Below are positions 14,885-22,356 of a stretch of 22,492 nt of DNA, in pieces. The translations under genes were made by a program, and so were the position numbers. The notes under the pieces were generated by a model. It was not told where the DNA came from and did no database searches. It saw nothing but the letters and a program-made list of their open reading frames with translations. Position 1 is the stretch's first letter. Every line of letters begins with the position of its first letter. Source of the DNA: an uncultured Selenomonadales bacterium (GTDB lineage Bacteria; Bacillota; Negativicutes; Selenomonadales; Selenomonadaceae); contig CALFJB010000006.1 in the NCBI GenBank assembly GCA_937877565.1, positions 1 to 22,492 on the forward strand, in the 5' to 3' direction.

Positions 14885-14991
14885 TGGCGCGTCATTGATT
14901 TCAGATAGAGCTAGTTAGCTGAAGTTATGAAAAACTAGGGTAGATAGAAAACGCAGAAATTACAACAACCTTAAGAAATCCTGACGCGCCA
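14885..14991. repeat. 107-base element with 10-base terminal inverted repeats
   Basis: TGGCGCGTCA (14885-14894) is the exact complement of TGACGCGCCA (14982-14991). The stem can extend outward with CTTTT/AAAAG. Inside are CTAGTT (14911-14916) and AACTAG (14933-14938), and the small palindrome AGCTA-GT-TAGCT. There is no open frame. It could be a MITE-like element or a structured RNA; no target-site duplication is evident. Confidence 0.5.
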
Positions 14992-15000
14992 TTAAAAAGC

Positions 15001-15075
15001 GTTCTTTGCTAAAGAGCACGCCTTGCTACGCAAGCCGCGCATGGTACTTTTCTTTCGCGACTGAAAGAAAAGTAC
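15001..15075. repeat. Cluster of consecutive hairpins, including a perfect 13-bp stem
   Basis: GTACTTTTCTTTC (15044-15056) pairs perfectly with GAAAGAAAAGTAC (15063-15075) around a six-base loop. Before it, CTTGC-TAC-GCAAG (15022-15034) lies in a longer imperfect stem (15016-15040), and GTTCTTT pairs with AAAGAGC (15001-15017). No T run follows, so a dispersed palindromic repeat is more likely than a terminator. Confidence 0.6.
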
Positions 15076-15123
15076 ATATAAATTAAAAAAATTACAAAGA
15101 ATTCTATAAAGGAGCGATTTTTA

Positions 15124-16359
15124 GTGAATATTTTTTTCTTGCATCCGAGTTTTCCGGCGCAATATTTGAATTTAGCACCGTACCTTGCGCAGAATCCGGA
15201 AAATACAGTTTATTTTTGTGCAAAGGACAATTCAATTAATTCGCAACTTAAAGGTGTAACGCTTGCACTTTACGGGAAGCCGACTGAAAAGGAAGATGAA
15301 TATATTAAAAACGCGGGACCATTGCGCCCTGCAGCAGAAGCAGTTATTGAAGGGCAAGCGGTAATTCGTGCGTTGCAGTGGTTAGCTCGTGAAAGAAATG
15401 TAAAACCTGATGTAATAATTGCCCATACCGGTTGGGGTTCAACTTTGTACTGCAAAGATTTATATCCCAAAGTTCCTATCATTGGTTATTTTGAATGGTA
15501 TTATTTGACAGATGACAGCGATTGTTATTGGTGGCCTGATGAAGTGCCGCAAATTGGAAATAGAATTTCAATTCGTACAAGAAACGCGCACCACTTGATG
15601 AATTTGGAACTTTGCGACGCGGGCGTTACTCCAACTCAATGGCAGTATAAACAAATGCCGGAAGTTTACAAGCCGAAAATTAATGTTATTCATGAAGGAA
15701 TTGATACGCAATTTTGTTCGCCCGATCCCAGCGGCAAACGTCCCGGTTTAATTTTGGAAGATATTCAATTAAATCTGCCGGAAGGTACAGAAATTATTAC
15801 CTACGTTGCACGCGGCTTTGAAATGTATCGCGGTTTTCCGTACTTTATGGATGCTATAAGATTGATTTTACAACGCCGCCCAAAAGCTCATGTGATAATT
15901 GTCGGCAAGGACAGAGTTTGTTACGGCGCACAACTCAAAGATACAAGTTACCTCAAAGAGGAAGAAAAGAAAGGCGGCTACGATACAAACCGCGTGCATT
16001 TTGTAGGCTTGAGAAATCGCGGCGACTTTAGAAAAATTTTGCGTGCGTCCAGTTGCCACATTTATTTGACTCGTCCGTTTGTTTTAAGTTGGTCGTGCTT
16101 AGAGGCTATGAGTTTTGCTTGTCCGATGGTCTGTTCAAAAACTCCGCCGGTACAAGAAGTTATGGAAGATGGCGTTAATGGTTTATTAGCTGAATTCAGA
16201 TCGCCGTACCATATCGCAAGAAAAGTTGAAGAACTTTTGGACGATCCTGAACGCGCAAGAAAACTTGGAATGGCGGCACGTGAAACAATTCTTGAACGCT
16301 TTGAGCTTTTAAAATGTATGCGCAAGCAGGAAGATTTAATGTATAGCGTTGTGAGGTAA
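15124..16359 (+). CDS. GT4-family glycosyltransferase
   Basis: 411 residues, GTG start with GGAG upstream. It has a two-Rossmann GT-B layout: N-terminal MNIFFLHPSFPAQY and DVIIAHTGWG, an acceptor region rich in Trp/Tyr (GYFEWYYL), then NVIHEGIDTQF, ITYVARGFEMYRGFPYFMDA and a C-terminal nucleotide-sugar site around LSWSCLEAMSFACP and VMEDGVNGLL (about 320-355). It is cytoplasmic. It begins the cluster after the type I secretion genes, so glycosylation of the exported protein or of surface polysaccharide is likely. Donor and acceptor sugars cannot be told from the sequence. Confidence 0.88.
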   Translation: MNIFFLHPSFPAQYLNLAPYLAQNPENTVYFCAKDNSINSQLKGVTLALYGKPTEKEDEYIKNAGPLRPAAEAVIEGQAVIRALQWLARERNVKPDVIIAHTGWGSTLYCKDLYPKVPIIGYFEWYYLTDDSDCYWWPDEVPQIGNRISIRTRNAHHLMNLELCDAGVTPTQWQYKQMPEVYKPKINVIHEGIDTQFCSPDPSGKRPGLILEDIQLNLPEGTEIITYVARGFEMYRGFPYFMDAIRLILQRRPKAHVIIVGKDRVCYGAQLKDTSYLKEEEKKGGYDTNRVHFVGLRNRGDFRKILRASSCHIYLTRPFVLSWSCLEAMSFACPMVCSKTPPVQEVMEDGVNGLLAEFRSPYHIARKVEELLDDPERARKLGMAARETILERFELLKCMRKQEDLMYSVVR

Positions 16360-16363
16360 CATT

Positions 16364-16960
16364 ATGAAAAAAATTTTCGCTTTAACGCTGTTAATGTTGG
16401 CGTTATTCGTTTCAGCTTGCGGCGCGGAAAGAAGTCAACCGAGTGCAGATATAAATACCCTTTGCCGCGCTTATTTGCACGGCGACGAAGCCCCTTTATC
16501 TAAAATTGGCTTCACAAAAGAAAGTTACAAAAATGAAGTCGTCGGCGAATTTGCAAAAGCGTTAGTTTCATCAAGCGGAATACAATTTTCTGACGAACAA
16601 ATTTCAAAACTTAGTGCCGCAATGTTTGGAATTTTTCAGCGTTCAACTTTTGAAACTGAAACTGTTTCAGAAAACGGCGACGAAGCAACCGTAAAAATTA
16701 CAATGGGCGTTTTTAATAAAGGTTTTAGCGAAGAAAATATTAATACAAAAATGCCCGCCGATGTAACTAACCTTTCTGAAGACGAAATAAAAGACGCCTT
16801 TATAAATGCAATGGTTGAAATAATGAACGAAATGCAAATTGTTAAAAACGAAGATATATTTATTGAATGTGAGTACAACACGGAAGGCAAAATGTGGTTG
16901 CCCAAAGACCTTTCAGGTTTCGGAATGATTGTCGTTAAAACAATGCTTGATATGGATTAA
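16364..16960 (+). CDS. Lipoprotein of unknown function
   Basis: 198 residues, four bases after the GT4 gene, whose last codons supply GTGAGGTAA as ribosome site. The signal peptide MKKIFALTLLMLALFVSAC ends in a lipobox (VSAC, lipidated Cys 19). The mature part has DINTLCRAYLHGD, a helical middle and a beta section (ATVKITMGVFNKGF). It recalls small Firmicute lipoprotein domains of the DUF4878/DUF5105 kind, but this is a vague resemblance. It may support surface assembly for the secretion and glycosylation cluster. Confidence 0.75.
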   Translation: MKKIFALTLLMLALFVSACGAERSQPSADINTLCRAYLHGDEAPLSKIGFTKESYKNEVVGEFAKALVSSSGIQFSDEQISKLSAAMFGIFQRSTFETETVSENGDEATVKITMGVFNKGFSEENINTKMPADVTNLSEDEIKDAFINAMVEIMNEMQIVKNEDIFIECEYNTEGKMWLPKDLSGFGMIVVKTMLDMD

Positions 16961-16982
16961 ACAATTTTTTGGAGGTAGCGTC

Positions 16983-18647
16983 ATGACTTTTGAAAATTTT
17001 ATTCCGCCGCGTTGCAAAAGTGTTCTGGAAATAACCGGCGAAATTTCCACAGATTCTGAATCTACGAAAGAAAAGTTTCTGGAGATTCAGCCAAATTGTA
17101 ATTATATGGTTGCAAAAGATTTTTCAACGTCCGACCAAAAGTTTGACGCTATACTTTTTCAAAGTGCGGCGATTGACAACTTGAAAAATTCCGCACTCGT
17201 CGAACTTATCAAAAATACAGCCCAAAGTTTAAATCCACGCGGCAGATTAATTTTTACTTTAGATAACATTGGATACTTTGAAAACGTCCGCGCAATTTTG
17301 CAAGGGCAGCCGTTGAAATTTAAAATTACTTTGTCAAAGTTGGAATTGGAGCAGGCAATTTCAGACGCGGGTTTAACTACGTTTAATCCAATGAACGCGG
17401 CGCGGCGTCGTAAAATTGAACCTGAACTTGTTGAGGCGGCAAAAATTGATATTTCCGTTTTCAAATATATAATTTCCGCCACGCCGGAGGAATTGACAAC
17501 GCAAACTACAATTCAAATTTCAATAGGTGAAAAAATAGTTTGCGGCTTGAAAAGAGTTTTTGAACCGTTAAACGCCATTGGTACCGAGCCAAATACGAAA
17601 ATTTTTTTCCATGAAAGCAGACGTACTTACAACGTTTTGAAGGAAGAAGAATTTGGACGCCGGATTTTTATCAATCAGCGAATTTCTTTTGCAACTTTCG
17701 CCGAAGGTAGAATTTTCTTTGAGAAGCTGAAAAGAGCCGGTTACCTTTACCTTGATGAAATTGACGACAACCCGATTATTTGGGGCGATGACTACCAAAA
17801 AACCGGAATGGTAAATTTTATTGGCGTTCATGCAGTGCAAACTTCAACCGAATATTTGGCGGACGTGCTCAAACAATACAATCCCAATGTAAAAGTTTTT
17901 GATAACCACTTGAAAAGTATTGCACCTTTACGCGATTTTAAAAAGCAAAAAAAATCTCCTGTAAGAATATTTTTCGGCGCGGTTAATCGTGACGAAGAAT
18001 TTAAAGAAATATTGCCGATTTTAAATCAATTTGCCCAAAAGTACGGCGATAAAATTCAATTTAAAATTATTTCACGTACTGAAAATTTCAAAGCGTTAAA
18101 ATCTAAAAATAAAATTCTTGTCGGCAATCCTAAACAATATGACGGGCAGTTTGTAGACTATGAAATATATTTGCAGACCCTGCGCGAAAGTGATATTGCA
18201 CTTTTGCCACTGATTGACAGCGAATTTAACCGCTCCAAGTCAGATTTAAAATTTATTGAATGTGGAGCTTGCGGCGCGGCAGTTTTAGCGTCGTCTGTCG
18301 TTTATCCAAAGACTGTAAAAGACGGCGTAAACGGTTTAATCTTCCACGATAACAAAGAATTTGCGCAAAAATTGCAACTGTTGATTGAAAAGCGCGAAAA
18401 GCGTTACGACCTTGCAACGGCGGCTTATGAGTACGTTAAAAATAATCGTCTGTTGAGTCAGCATTATGAAGAGCGGCTTGATTGGTACAATGAACTTTTT
18501 GAACGTTTGGACGAACTCAACGTTGCAACTCAAGCGCGTATTGATAAACTTGCACCACAATTTAAAGACGAATTGCCGCCGCAAACTCAAAATGTTGAAG
18601 GAAAAGTAGGACAAAATGCAGAAATAATTATTCCTGATACATGGTAA
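16983..18647 (+). CDS. Fusion of a methyltransferase-like domain and a GT4-like glycosyltransferase
   Basis: 554 residues; ATG at 16983 is chosen because GGAGG lies just before it (an upstream in-frame start at 16929 would overlap the lipoprotein gene). Residues 1-195 resemble a class I SAM methyltransferase with a weakened first motif (SVLEITGEI, no clear GxGxG), then FDAILFQSA and LNPRGRLIFTLDN. Residues 240-500 look like a GT-B glycosyltransferase: VRIFFGAVNRDEEF, SDIALLPLIDSEFNRSKSDLKF near 405-425, ECGACGAAVLAS and DGVNGLIF. A Pro/Gln-rich tail follows. The methyltransferase part may be inactive. Likely role: surface glycan or glycoprotein modification. Confidence 0.75.
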   Translation: MTFENFIPPRCKSVLEITGEISTDSESTKEKFLEIQPNCNYMVAKDFSTSDQKFDAILFQSAAIDNLKNSALVELIKNTAQSLNPRGRLIFTLDNIGYFENVRAILQGQPLKFKITLSKLELEQAISDAGLTTFNPMNAARRRKIEPELVEAAKIDISVFKYIISATPEELTTQTTIQISIGEKIVCGLKRVFEPLNAIGTEPNTKIFFHESRRTYNVLKEEEFGRRIFINQRISFATFAEGRIFFEKLKRAGYLYLDEIDDNPIIWGDDYQKTGMVNFIGVHAVQTSTEYLADVLKQYNPNVKVFDNHLKSIAPLRDFKKQKKSPVRIFFGAVNRDEEFKEILPILNQFAQKYGDKIQFKIISRTENFKALKSKNKILVGNPKQYDGQFVDYEIYLQTLRESDIALLPLIDSEFNRSKSDLKFIECGACGAAVLASSVVYPKTVKDGVNGLIFHDNKEFAQKLQLLIEKREKRYDLATAAYEYVKNNRLLSQHYEERLDWYNELFERLDELNVATQARIDKLAPQFKDELPPQTQNVEGKVGQNAEIIIPDTW

Positions 18648-18678
18648 AATTTTGCTCCGCAGAAAGGATGTGGCGTAA

Positions 18679-19041
18679 ATGTTGGGAATTCAACTGGTTT
18701 CAGCTTCGCTGGTTTTCTACTCTCTTTTTGCTTGCGTAATATTTGGAATTGCAATAATTGTATATGTGAGCGGTAGAAGTCCGGCAAAAAATACTACGGT
18801 ACTTGATGATTTGGTTTTGGGGGAACGTCAAAAAAATATCGACGGCTATACCGGCACGATTGATAAACGAAAATATTTAGGCGCGATCGCAGTTTGTATT
18901 ACAGATTTGCGCCCCGCCGGTACAGTTAAAATCGAAAATACACCGCTGGACGTTGTAACCGAAGGAAATTTTCTCAAAAAAGGTAGTAAAGTTAAAATCA
19001 TCAATGTTGACGGCTCCAGAATTTTGGTGCGTCAAATTTAG
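18679..19041 (+). CDS. nfeD: NfeD-like membrane protein
   Basis: 120 residues with AAAGGATG upstream. There is one N-terminal membrane helix (about 8-32, LVFYSLFACVIFGIAIIVYV) and a C-terminal OB-fold like the NfeD soluble domain: GYTGTIDKRKYLGAIAVCIT, DLRPAGTVKIENTPLDVVTE, KKGSKVKIINVDGSRILVRQ. This is the short, protease-less form that accompanies flotillins (compare YqeZ-FloA in Bacillus). It precedes floA, with an inverted-repeat element between. Confidence 0.85.
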   Translation: MLGIQLVSASLVFYSLFACVIFGIAIIVYVSGRSPAKNTTVLDDLVLGERQKNIDGYTGTIDKRKYLGAIAVCITDLRPAGTVKIENTPLDVVTEGNFLKKGSKVKIINVDGSRILVRQI

Positions 19042-19114
19042 GTTTTAGGTGTTAGGTTCTAGGCTTTAAAAAAGTTTTACATCCCTAACACCTAATTTCT
19101 AAAACCTAAAACCT
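19040..19114. repeat. Intergenic inverted-repeat element 2 (TTAGG array)
   Basis: The left arm is built of TTAGG-type units and the right arm of CCTAA-type units. Perfect pairs: TTAGGTGTTAGG (19045-19056) with CCTAACACCTAA (19084-19095), and AGGTTTTAGG (19040-19049) with CCTAAAACCT (19105-19114). The nfeD stop codon TAG is part of the first unit. The layout matches element 1 at 11028. Confidence 0.7.
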
Positions 19115-19135
19115 GAAGAGAAGGGAGATTTTAAA

Positions 19136-20122
19136 ATGGAAATGCTACTTGGCACAGGCTTTATATTTATTTTGGCGATAGTTTTTCTTGGAATTTTTTT
19201 GCACTTTGTACCAATCGGACTTTGGATTTCAGCGTTGGCGGCTGATGTTCACGTAGGAATTTTTACACTTATTGGAATGAGGATGCGCCGCGTACCGCCT
19301 TCAAAAATTGTAATGCCGCTTATCAAGGCAAATAAAGCCGGTCTCGAAGTAAATGTAAATCAGCTTGAGGCGCACTATTTGGCGGGCGGCAACGTCGATA
19401 AAGTTGTTGACGCTTTAATAGCGGCTCAACGCGCTCAAATAGTTTTACCCTTTGAACGTAGCGCGGCGATTGATTTGGCGGGTCGTGACGTTTTAGAGGC
19501 GGTTCAAATGAGCGTCAATCCAAAAGTTATTGAAACGCCGCTTGTTGGAGCTATTGCCAAAAACGGTATCGAAGTAAAAGTTAAAGCGCGTGTTACAGTA
19601 CGTGCGAACATTGACAGACTTGTAGGCGGCGCGGGCGAACCAACAATTATTGCGCGTGTCGGCGAAGGAATTGTTTCGACTATCGGCAGTTCTGCAAGTC
19701 ATACCAACGTTATTGAAAGTCCTGAAGAAATTTCAAATACAGTTTTGAGCAAAGGTTTAGACGCGGGTACAGCGTTTGAAATTTTGTCGATTGATATTGC
19801 TGATGTTGACGTTGGCAGAAATATCGGCGCACAACTTCAAACAGATCAAGCAGAGGCAGATAAACGAATTGCACAGGCGAAGGCAGAGGAACGCCGCGCA
19901 ATGGCTATAGCCCGTGAACAAGAAATGAAGGCTTATACTCAAGAAATGGAAGCAAAAGTTGTTGAGGCTCAAGCTGAAGTTCCTCACGCAATGGCAGAGG
20001 CTTTTCTTAATGGCAAACTCGGCGTCATGGATTATTACAATATGATGAATGTACAAGCTGATACAGAAATGCGAAAAGCTATCAGTAATTCCGGCGTTAA
20101 AAAATCTGCAAGCGGTAAATAA
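19136..20122 (+). CDS. floA: Flotillin-like protein FloA
   Basis: 328 residues, close to the usual 330 for FloA (YqfA/UPF0365). It has an N-terminal membrane hairpin segment (about 5-32), the FloA-specific region MRMRRVPPSKIVMPLIKANKAG, an SPFH-type core (GIEVKVKARVTVRANIDRLV, GEGIVSTIGSSASH, DAGTAFEILSIDIADVDVGR) and an Ala/Glu-rich coiled coil (EADKRIAQAKAEERRAMAIA). FloA organises membrane microdomains and affects envelope enzymes and secretion. AAGGGAG precedes the ATG. It is cotranscribed with nfeD and the small membrane protein downstream. Confidence 0.95.
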   Translation: MEMLLGTGFIFILAIVFLGIFLHFVPIGLWISALAADVHVGIFTLIGMRMRRVPPSKIVMPLIKANKAGLEVNVNQLEAHYLAGGNVDKVVDALIAAQRAQIVLPFERSAAIDLAGRDVLEAVQMSVNPKVIETPLVGAIAKNGIEVKVKARVTVRANIDRLVGGAGEPTIIARVGEGIVSTIGSSASHTNVIESPEEISNTVLSKGLDAGTAFEILSIDIADVDVGRNIGAQLQTDQAEADKRIAQAKAEERRAMAIAREQEMKAYTQEMEAKVVEAQAEVPHAMAEAFLNGKLGVMDYYNMMNVQADTEMRKAISNSGVKKSASGK

Positions 20123-20124
20123 AA

Positions 20125-20469
20125 ATGGATATTTCATTTATAATAGTGCTGTGGGTGATAATTACCATTGCACAGGCGATTAATGACAGAAAAAAAGCTC
20201 CACCGCCGCCACAAATTCCGCCTCAAGATTTAGATTTTGAAATTCCAACTATCAGACAACCTGACGAAGTTGAAGAACTTGACATTGAAGAAATTTACCA
20301 ACGGCGTAAACAATCTGAAAATGTTTCTGCAGCAAAAGTTAAATCTGAAGTTGAAACCGCCGAAGAAAATAAAGTCGAAATTGATTTAACACCTGCCGCA
20401 ATTATGAACTCAATTATAATGAATGAAATTTTAGATAAACCAAAAGCTTTAAGAAGGAAAAAATTTTAG
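20125..20469 (+). CDS. Small membrane-anchored protein downstream of floA
   Basis: 114 residues. It begins two bases after the floA stop with no clear ribosome site, so translation is probably coupled. One N-terminal helix (about 3-20, ISFIIVLWVIITIAQAI) is followed by a Pro-rich stretch (KKAPPPPQIPPQ), an acidic region and a short amphipathic helix (AAIMNSIIMNEILDKPKALR) ending basic. The family is not recognised. Its position suggests a partner of the flotillin/NfeD pair. Confidence 0.75.
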   Translation: MDISFIIVLWVIITIAQAINDRKKAPPPPQIPPQDLDFEIPTIRQPDEVEELDIEEIYQRRKQSENVSAAKVKSEVETAEENKVEIDLTPAAIMNSIIMNEILDKPKALRRKKF

Positions 20470-20502
20470 GGACAACGCCCTTTGGCGCGTCCCAATTTTT
20501 TT
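20469..20502 (+). terminator. Terminator of the nfeD-floA operon
   Basis: GGGAC (20469-20473) pairs with GTCCC (20489-20493), with GCC/GGC inside, followed by a T run (20496-20502). It overlaps the last base of the preceding stop codon. Confidence 0.8.
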
Positions 20503-20521
20503 GTAGAGAGGAATTTTTATT

Positions 20522-21565
20522 TTGGAAAATGCAATTACCGAAAAACCGGCTTACGAATTTGATGGAATTTCTATCGGCTATTCATTTTATCCGGCGTTGG
20601 GCGATTCTATCATTGCCAAAAAAGTTTTTGAAGCGATTGCTCAAGTGGAGCCAAACTGCAGGATAGATATTCTTTGCCGTGACGATAAAAGTCGCGTATA
20701 TGCAAAGGCTTTTTACAGCGGACACAAAAATTTGAATCAAATTTTAAATGCAAGTAACGTCAATTTAAAAAATTATGATTTAGTTTTAAATTTTTCATGG
20801 GATATTTTTTTGAATAGCGTTTCGGAGCGTTTGCAAAGATTAAGTCCTGCACTTTTTCAAAGTATTGTAAAAATTGATATGTACAATAAAAAATATATTT
20901 ACAACAGAGACGCTGCCTCAAGATTTTTATTTAATATGGCACGATCAAGGATACTTAAAACAAATTGTTACACTATTCTTGCTTGTGATGGCGCACTTCC
21001 AATTTACGATAATAAAGTTGAAATTAAATTGTCGCCGGAATGGAAAGGCGAATTTGAAAAGCTCGGATTGAAAAAATATATAACCATTGGATCAAATGAT
21101 ATTAATCATACTCGTCATCTTGTGAAACAATGGCCAACAAGATATTATGTCGAATTTATTTCTCTGCTGAAATCAAAAATGCCTGATATAACTGTTGTAC
21201 AGACCGGCGGCAATGGCGTAATAGAAATTGAAAACGCTGACAAAAAATTATTGGGTACAGATTTAGAATTAACTAAATATATTTTGAAAAATAGTCTGTT
21301 GCACATTGACTGTGAAGGCGGACCTGTACATTTAGCGTCGCAACTCGGCACAAAATGCATTGCGTTTTTCGGGGCTACTGACGTTCAATATTACGGATTC
21401 AGCCAAAATATTAATTTAGTTTCTGAAATTTGCAACCCGTGCTATTTTGTTTGGGAAAGCAATGACAAATGTTTACTTGGCGGCAAAGAGCCGTTGTGTA
21501 TGCTGTCAATAACTCCTCAACAAGTTTTTGATGTGGCGTACAGATATTTGAAAAGTCTTGAATAA
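20522..21565 (+). CDS. GT9-family (heptosyltransferase-like) glycosyltransferase
   Basis: 347 residues from TTG, with GAGAGG upstream. GT-B fold of the ADP-heptose:LPS heptosyltransferase type: N-terminal GYSFYPALGDSIIAKKVFEA, then KYITIGSNDINHTRHLVKQW, TVVQTGGNG, and the characteristic donor-site block HIDCEGGPVHLASQLGTKCI followed by FFGATD (about 260-286). CNPCY and CLLGGKEPLCM resemble the C-terminal Cys-bearing segment seen in the family. It probably adds a sugar to lipopolysaccharide core or another surface glycan. It follows the floA terminator and shares an operon with the ABC ATPase downstream. Confidence 0.85.
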   Translation: MENAITEKPAYEFDGISIGYSFYPALGDSIIAKKVFEAIAQVEPNCRIDILCRDDKSRVYAKAFYSGHKNLNQILNASNVNLKNYDLVLNFSWDIFLNSVSERLQRLSPALFQSIVKIDMYNKKYIYNRDAASRFLFNMARSRILKTNCYTILACDGALPIYDNKVEIKLSPEWKGEFEKLGLKKYITIGSNDINHTRHLVKQWPTRYYVEFISLLKSKMPDITVVQTGGNGVIEIENADKKLLGTDLELTKYILKNSLLHIDCEGGPVHLASQLGTKCIAFFGATDVQYYGFSQNINLVSEICNPCYFVWESNDKCLLGGKEPLCMLSITPQQVFDVAYRYLKSLE

Positions 21566-21583
21566 TTATTTGGAGGAAATTTC

Positions 21584-22303
21584 TTGATTAAAATTTACAA
21601 TTTGAAAAAATCTTTCGGAGATTTACACGTTTTGAAAGGAATTAATTTGCACATTACCGAAGGCGAAGTTGTTGTAATAATTGGACCCAGTGGCAGTGGA
21701 AAATCTACGCTTTTACGCTGTATAAATTTTTTGGAAGTACCGACTGAAGGCACGGTTACGGTTGATAATATCCCAATGGACAGCGAAGAAAATATTAACC
21801 GCGTCCGTGAGGAAGTTGGAATGGTTTTTCAGCGGTTTAATCTTTTCCCGCATATGACGGTTTTGGATAATATCACGCTTGCGCCAATGAAAGTCAGAAA
21901 AATTGAACGCGCTCGCGCAGAAATGACGGCGCAGGAGCTTTTAGACAGAGTTGGACTTGGCAATAAATCAGAGGCGTATCCTAACCAACTTAGCGGCGGA
22001 CAACAACAGCGCGTAGCAATAGCGCGGGCGTTGGCAATGCAGCCAAAAGTTATGCTTTTCGATGAACCGACAAGCGCACTTGATCCTGAAATGGTCGGCG
22101 AAGTTTTAGACGTTATGAAAAAATTAGCTGAACGCGGTATGACAATGGTTGTTGTTACGCACGAAATGGGATTTGCGCGGGAAGTTGGAACGCGGCTTTT
22201 ATTTGTTGACGGAGGCTATATTGTCGAAGAAGGCAAACCCCGTGAAGTTTTTGAAAATCCAAAAGAAGAACGTACAAAATTATTTTTGTCGAAAATTTTA
22301 TAA
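21584..22303 (+). CDS. glnQ: Polar amino-acid ABC transporter ATP-binding protein (GlnQ/HisP type)
   Basis: 239 residues from TTG with TTGGAGG upstream. It carries Walker A GPSGSGKST (34-42), Q-loop VFQRFNLFPHMTVLDNI, signature LSGGQQQR, Walker B VMLFDEPTSALDPE and switch His in VVTHEMGFA. NLFPHMTVLDN and THEMGFAREV are typical of the polar amino-acid uptake subfamily. The permease and binding-protein genes that usually adjoin it are absent: upstream is a glycosyltransferase and downstream a terminator. The gene symbol is by family only. Confidence 0.88.
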   Translation: MIKIYNLKKSFGDLHVLKGINLHITEGEVVVIIGPSGSGKSTLLRCINFLEVPTEGTVTVDNIPMDSEENINRVREEVGMVFQRFNLFPHMTVLDNITLAPMKVRKIERARAEMTAQELLDRVGLGNKSEAYPNQLSGGQQQRVAIARALAMQPKVMLFDEPTSALDPEMVGEVLDVMKKLAERGMTMVVVTHEMGFAREVGTRLLFVDGGYIVEEGKPREVFENPKEERTKLFLSKIL

Positions 22304-22311
22304 AAAAAATT

Positions 22312-22341
22312 AGCCGTCTAAGTGACGGCTTTTATTTTTTT
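22312..22341. terminator. Bidirectional terminator between convergent genes
   Basis: AGCCGTC (22312-22318) pairs with GACGGCT (22324-22330). A T-rich run follows on the plus strand and an A run precedes, so it can serve both the ABC ATPase and the minus-strand barrel gene. Confidence 0.85.
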
Positions 22342-22356
22342 GTACAAGAAAATATT

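Larger units (their letters stand above)
14773..15123. other. 350-base gene-free gap with several hairpins
   Basis: No credible gene is seen. It contains a weak hairpin TGAAAATT/AATTTTCA (14781-14810) after the ABC gene stop, an AT-rich stretch with repeated TTAATTA motifs, a 107-base element bounded by TGGCGCGTCA/TGACGCGCCA, a run of hairpins at 15001-15075, and the AGGAG site of the next gene. No convincing promoter was found. TTGGAC (14834-14839) with TAAAAA (14859-14864) has a 19-base spacing and is weak. Confidence 0.6.

Noticed and set aside
14885..14991. Known riboswitch (c-di-GMP, TPP or cobalamin) in the 350-base gap
   Set aside because: None of the conserved sequence boxes of these classes that I know is present; it is left as an unclassified element.
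16929..16982. Upstream start for the methyltransferase/glycosyltransferase fusion
   Set aside because: It would overlap the lipoprotein gene and lacks a ribosome site; ATG at 16983 has GGAGG.
19757..20137. A 126-residue minus-strand frame opposite floA
   Set aside because: Its product is a Cys/His/Phe-rich translation of the antisense strand, typical of a shadow; floA is certain.
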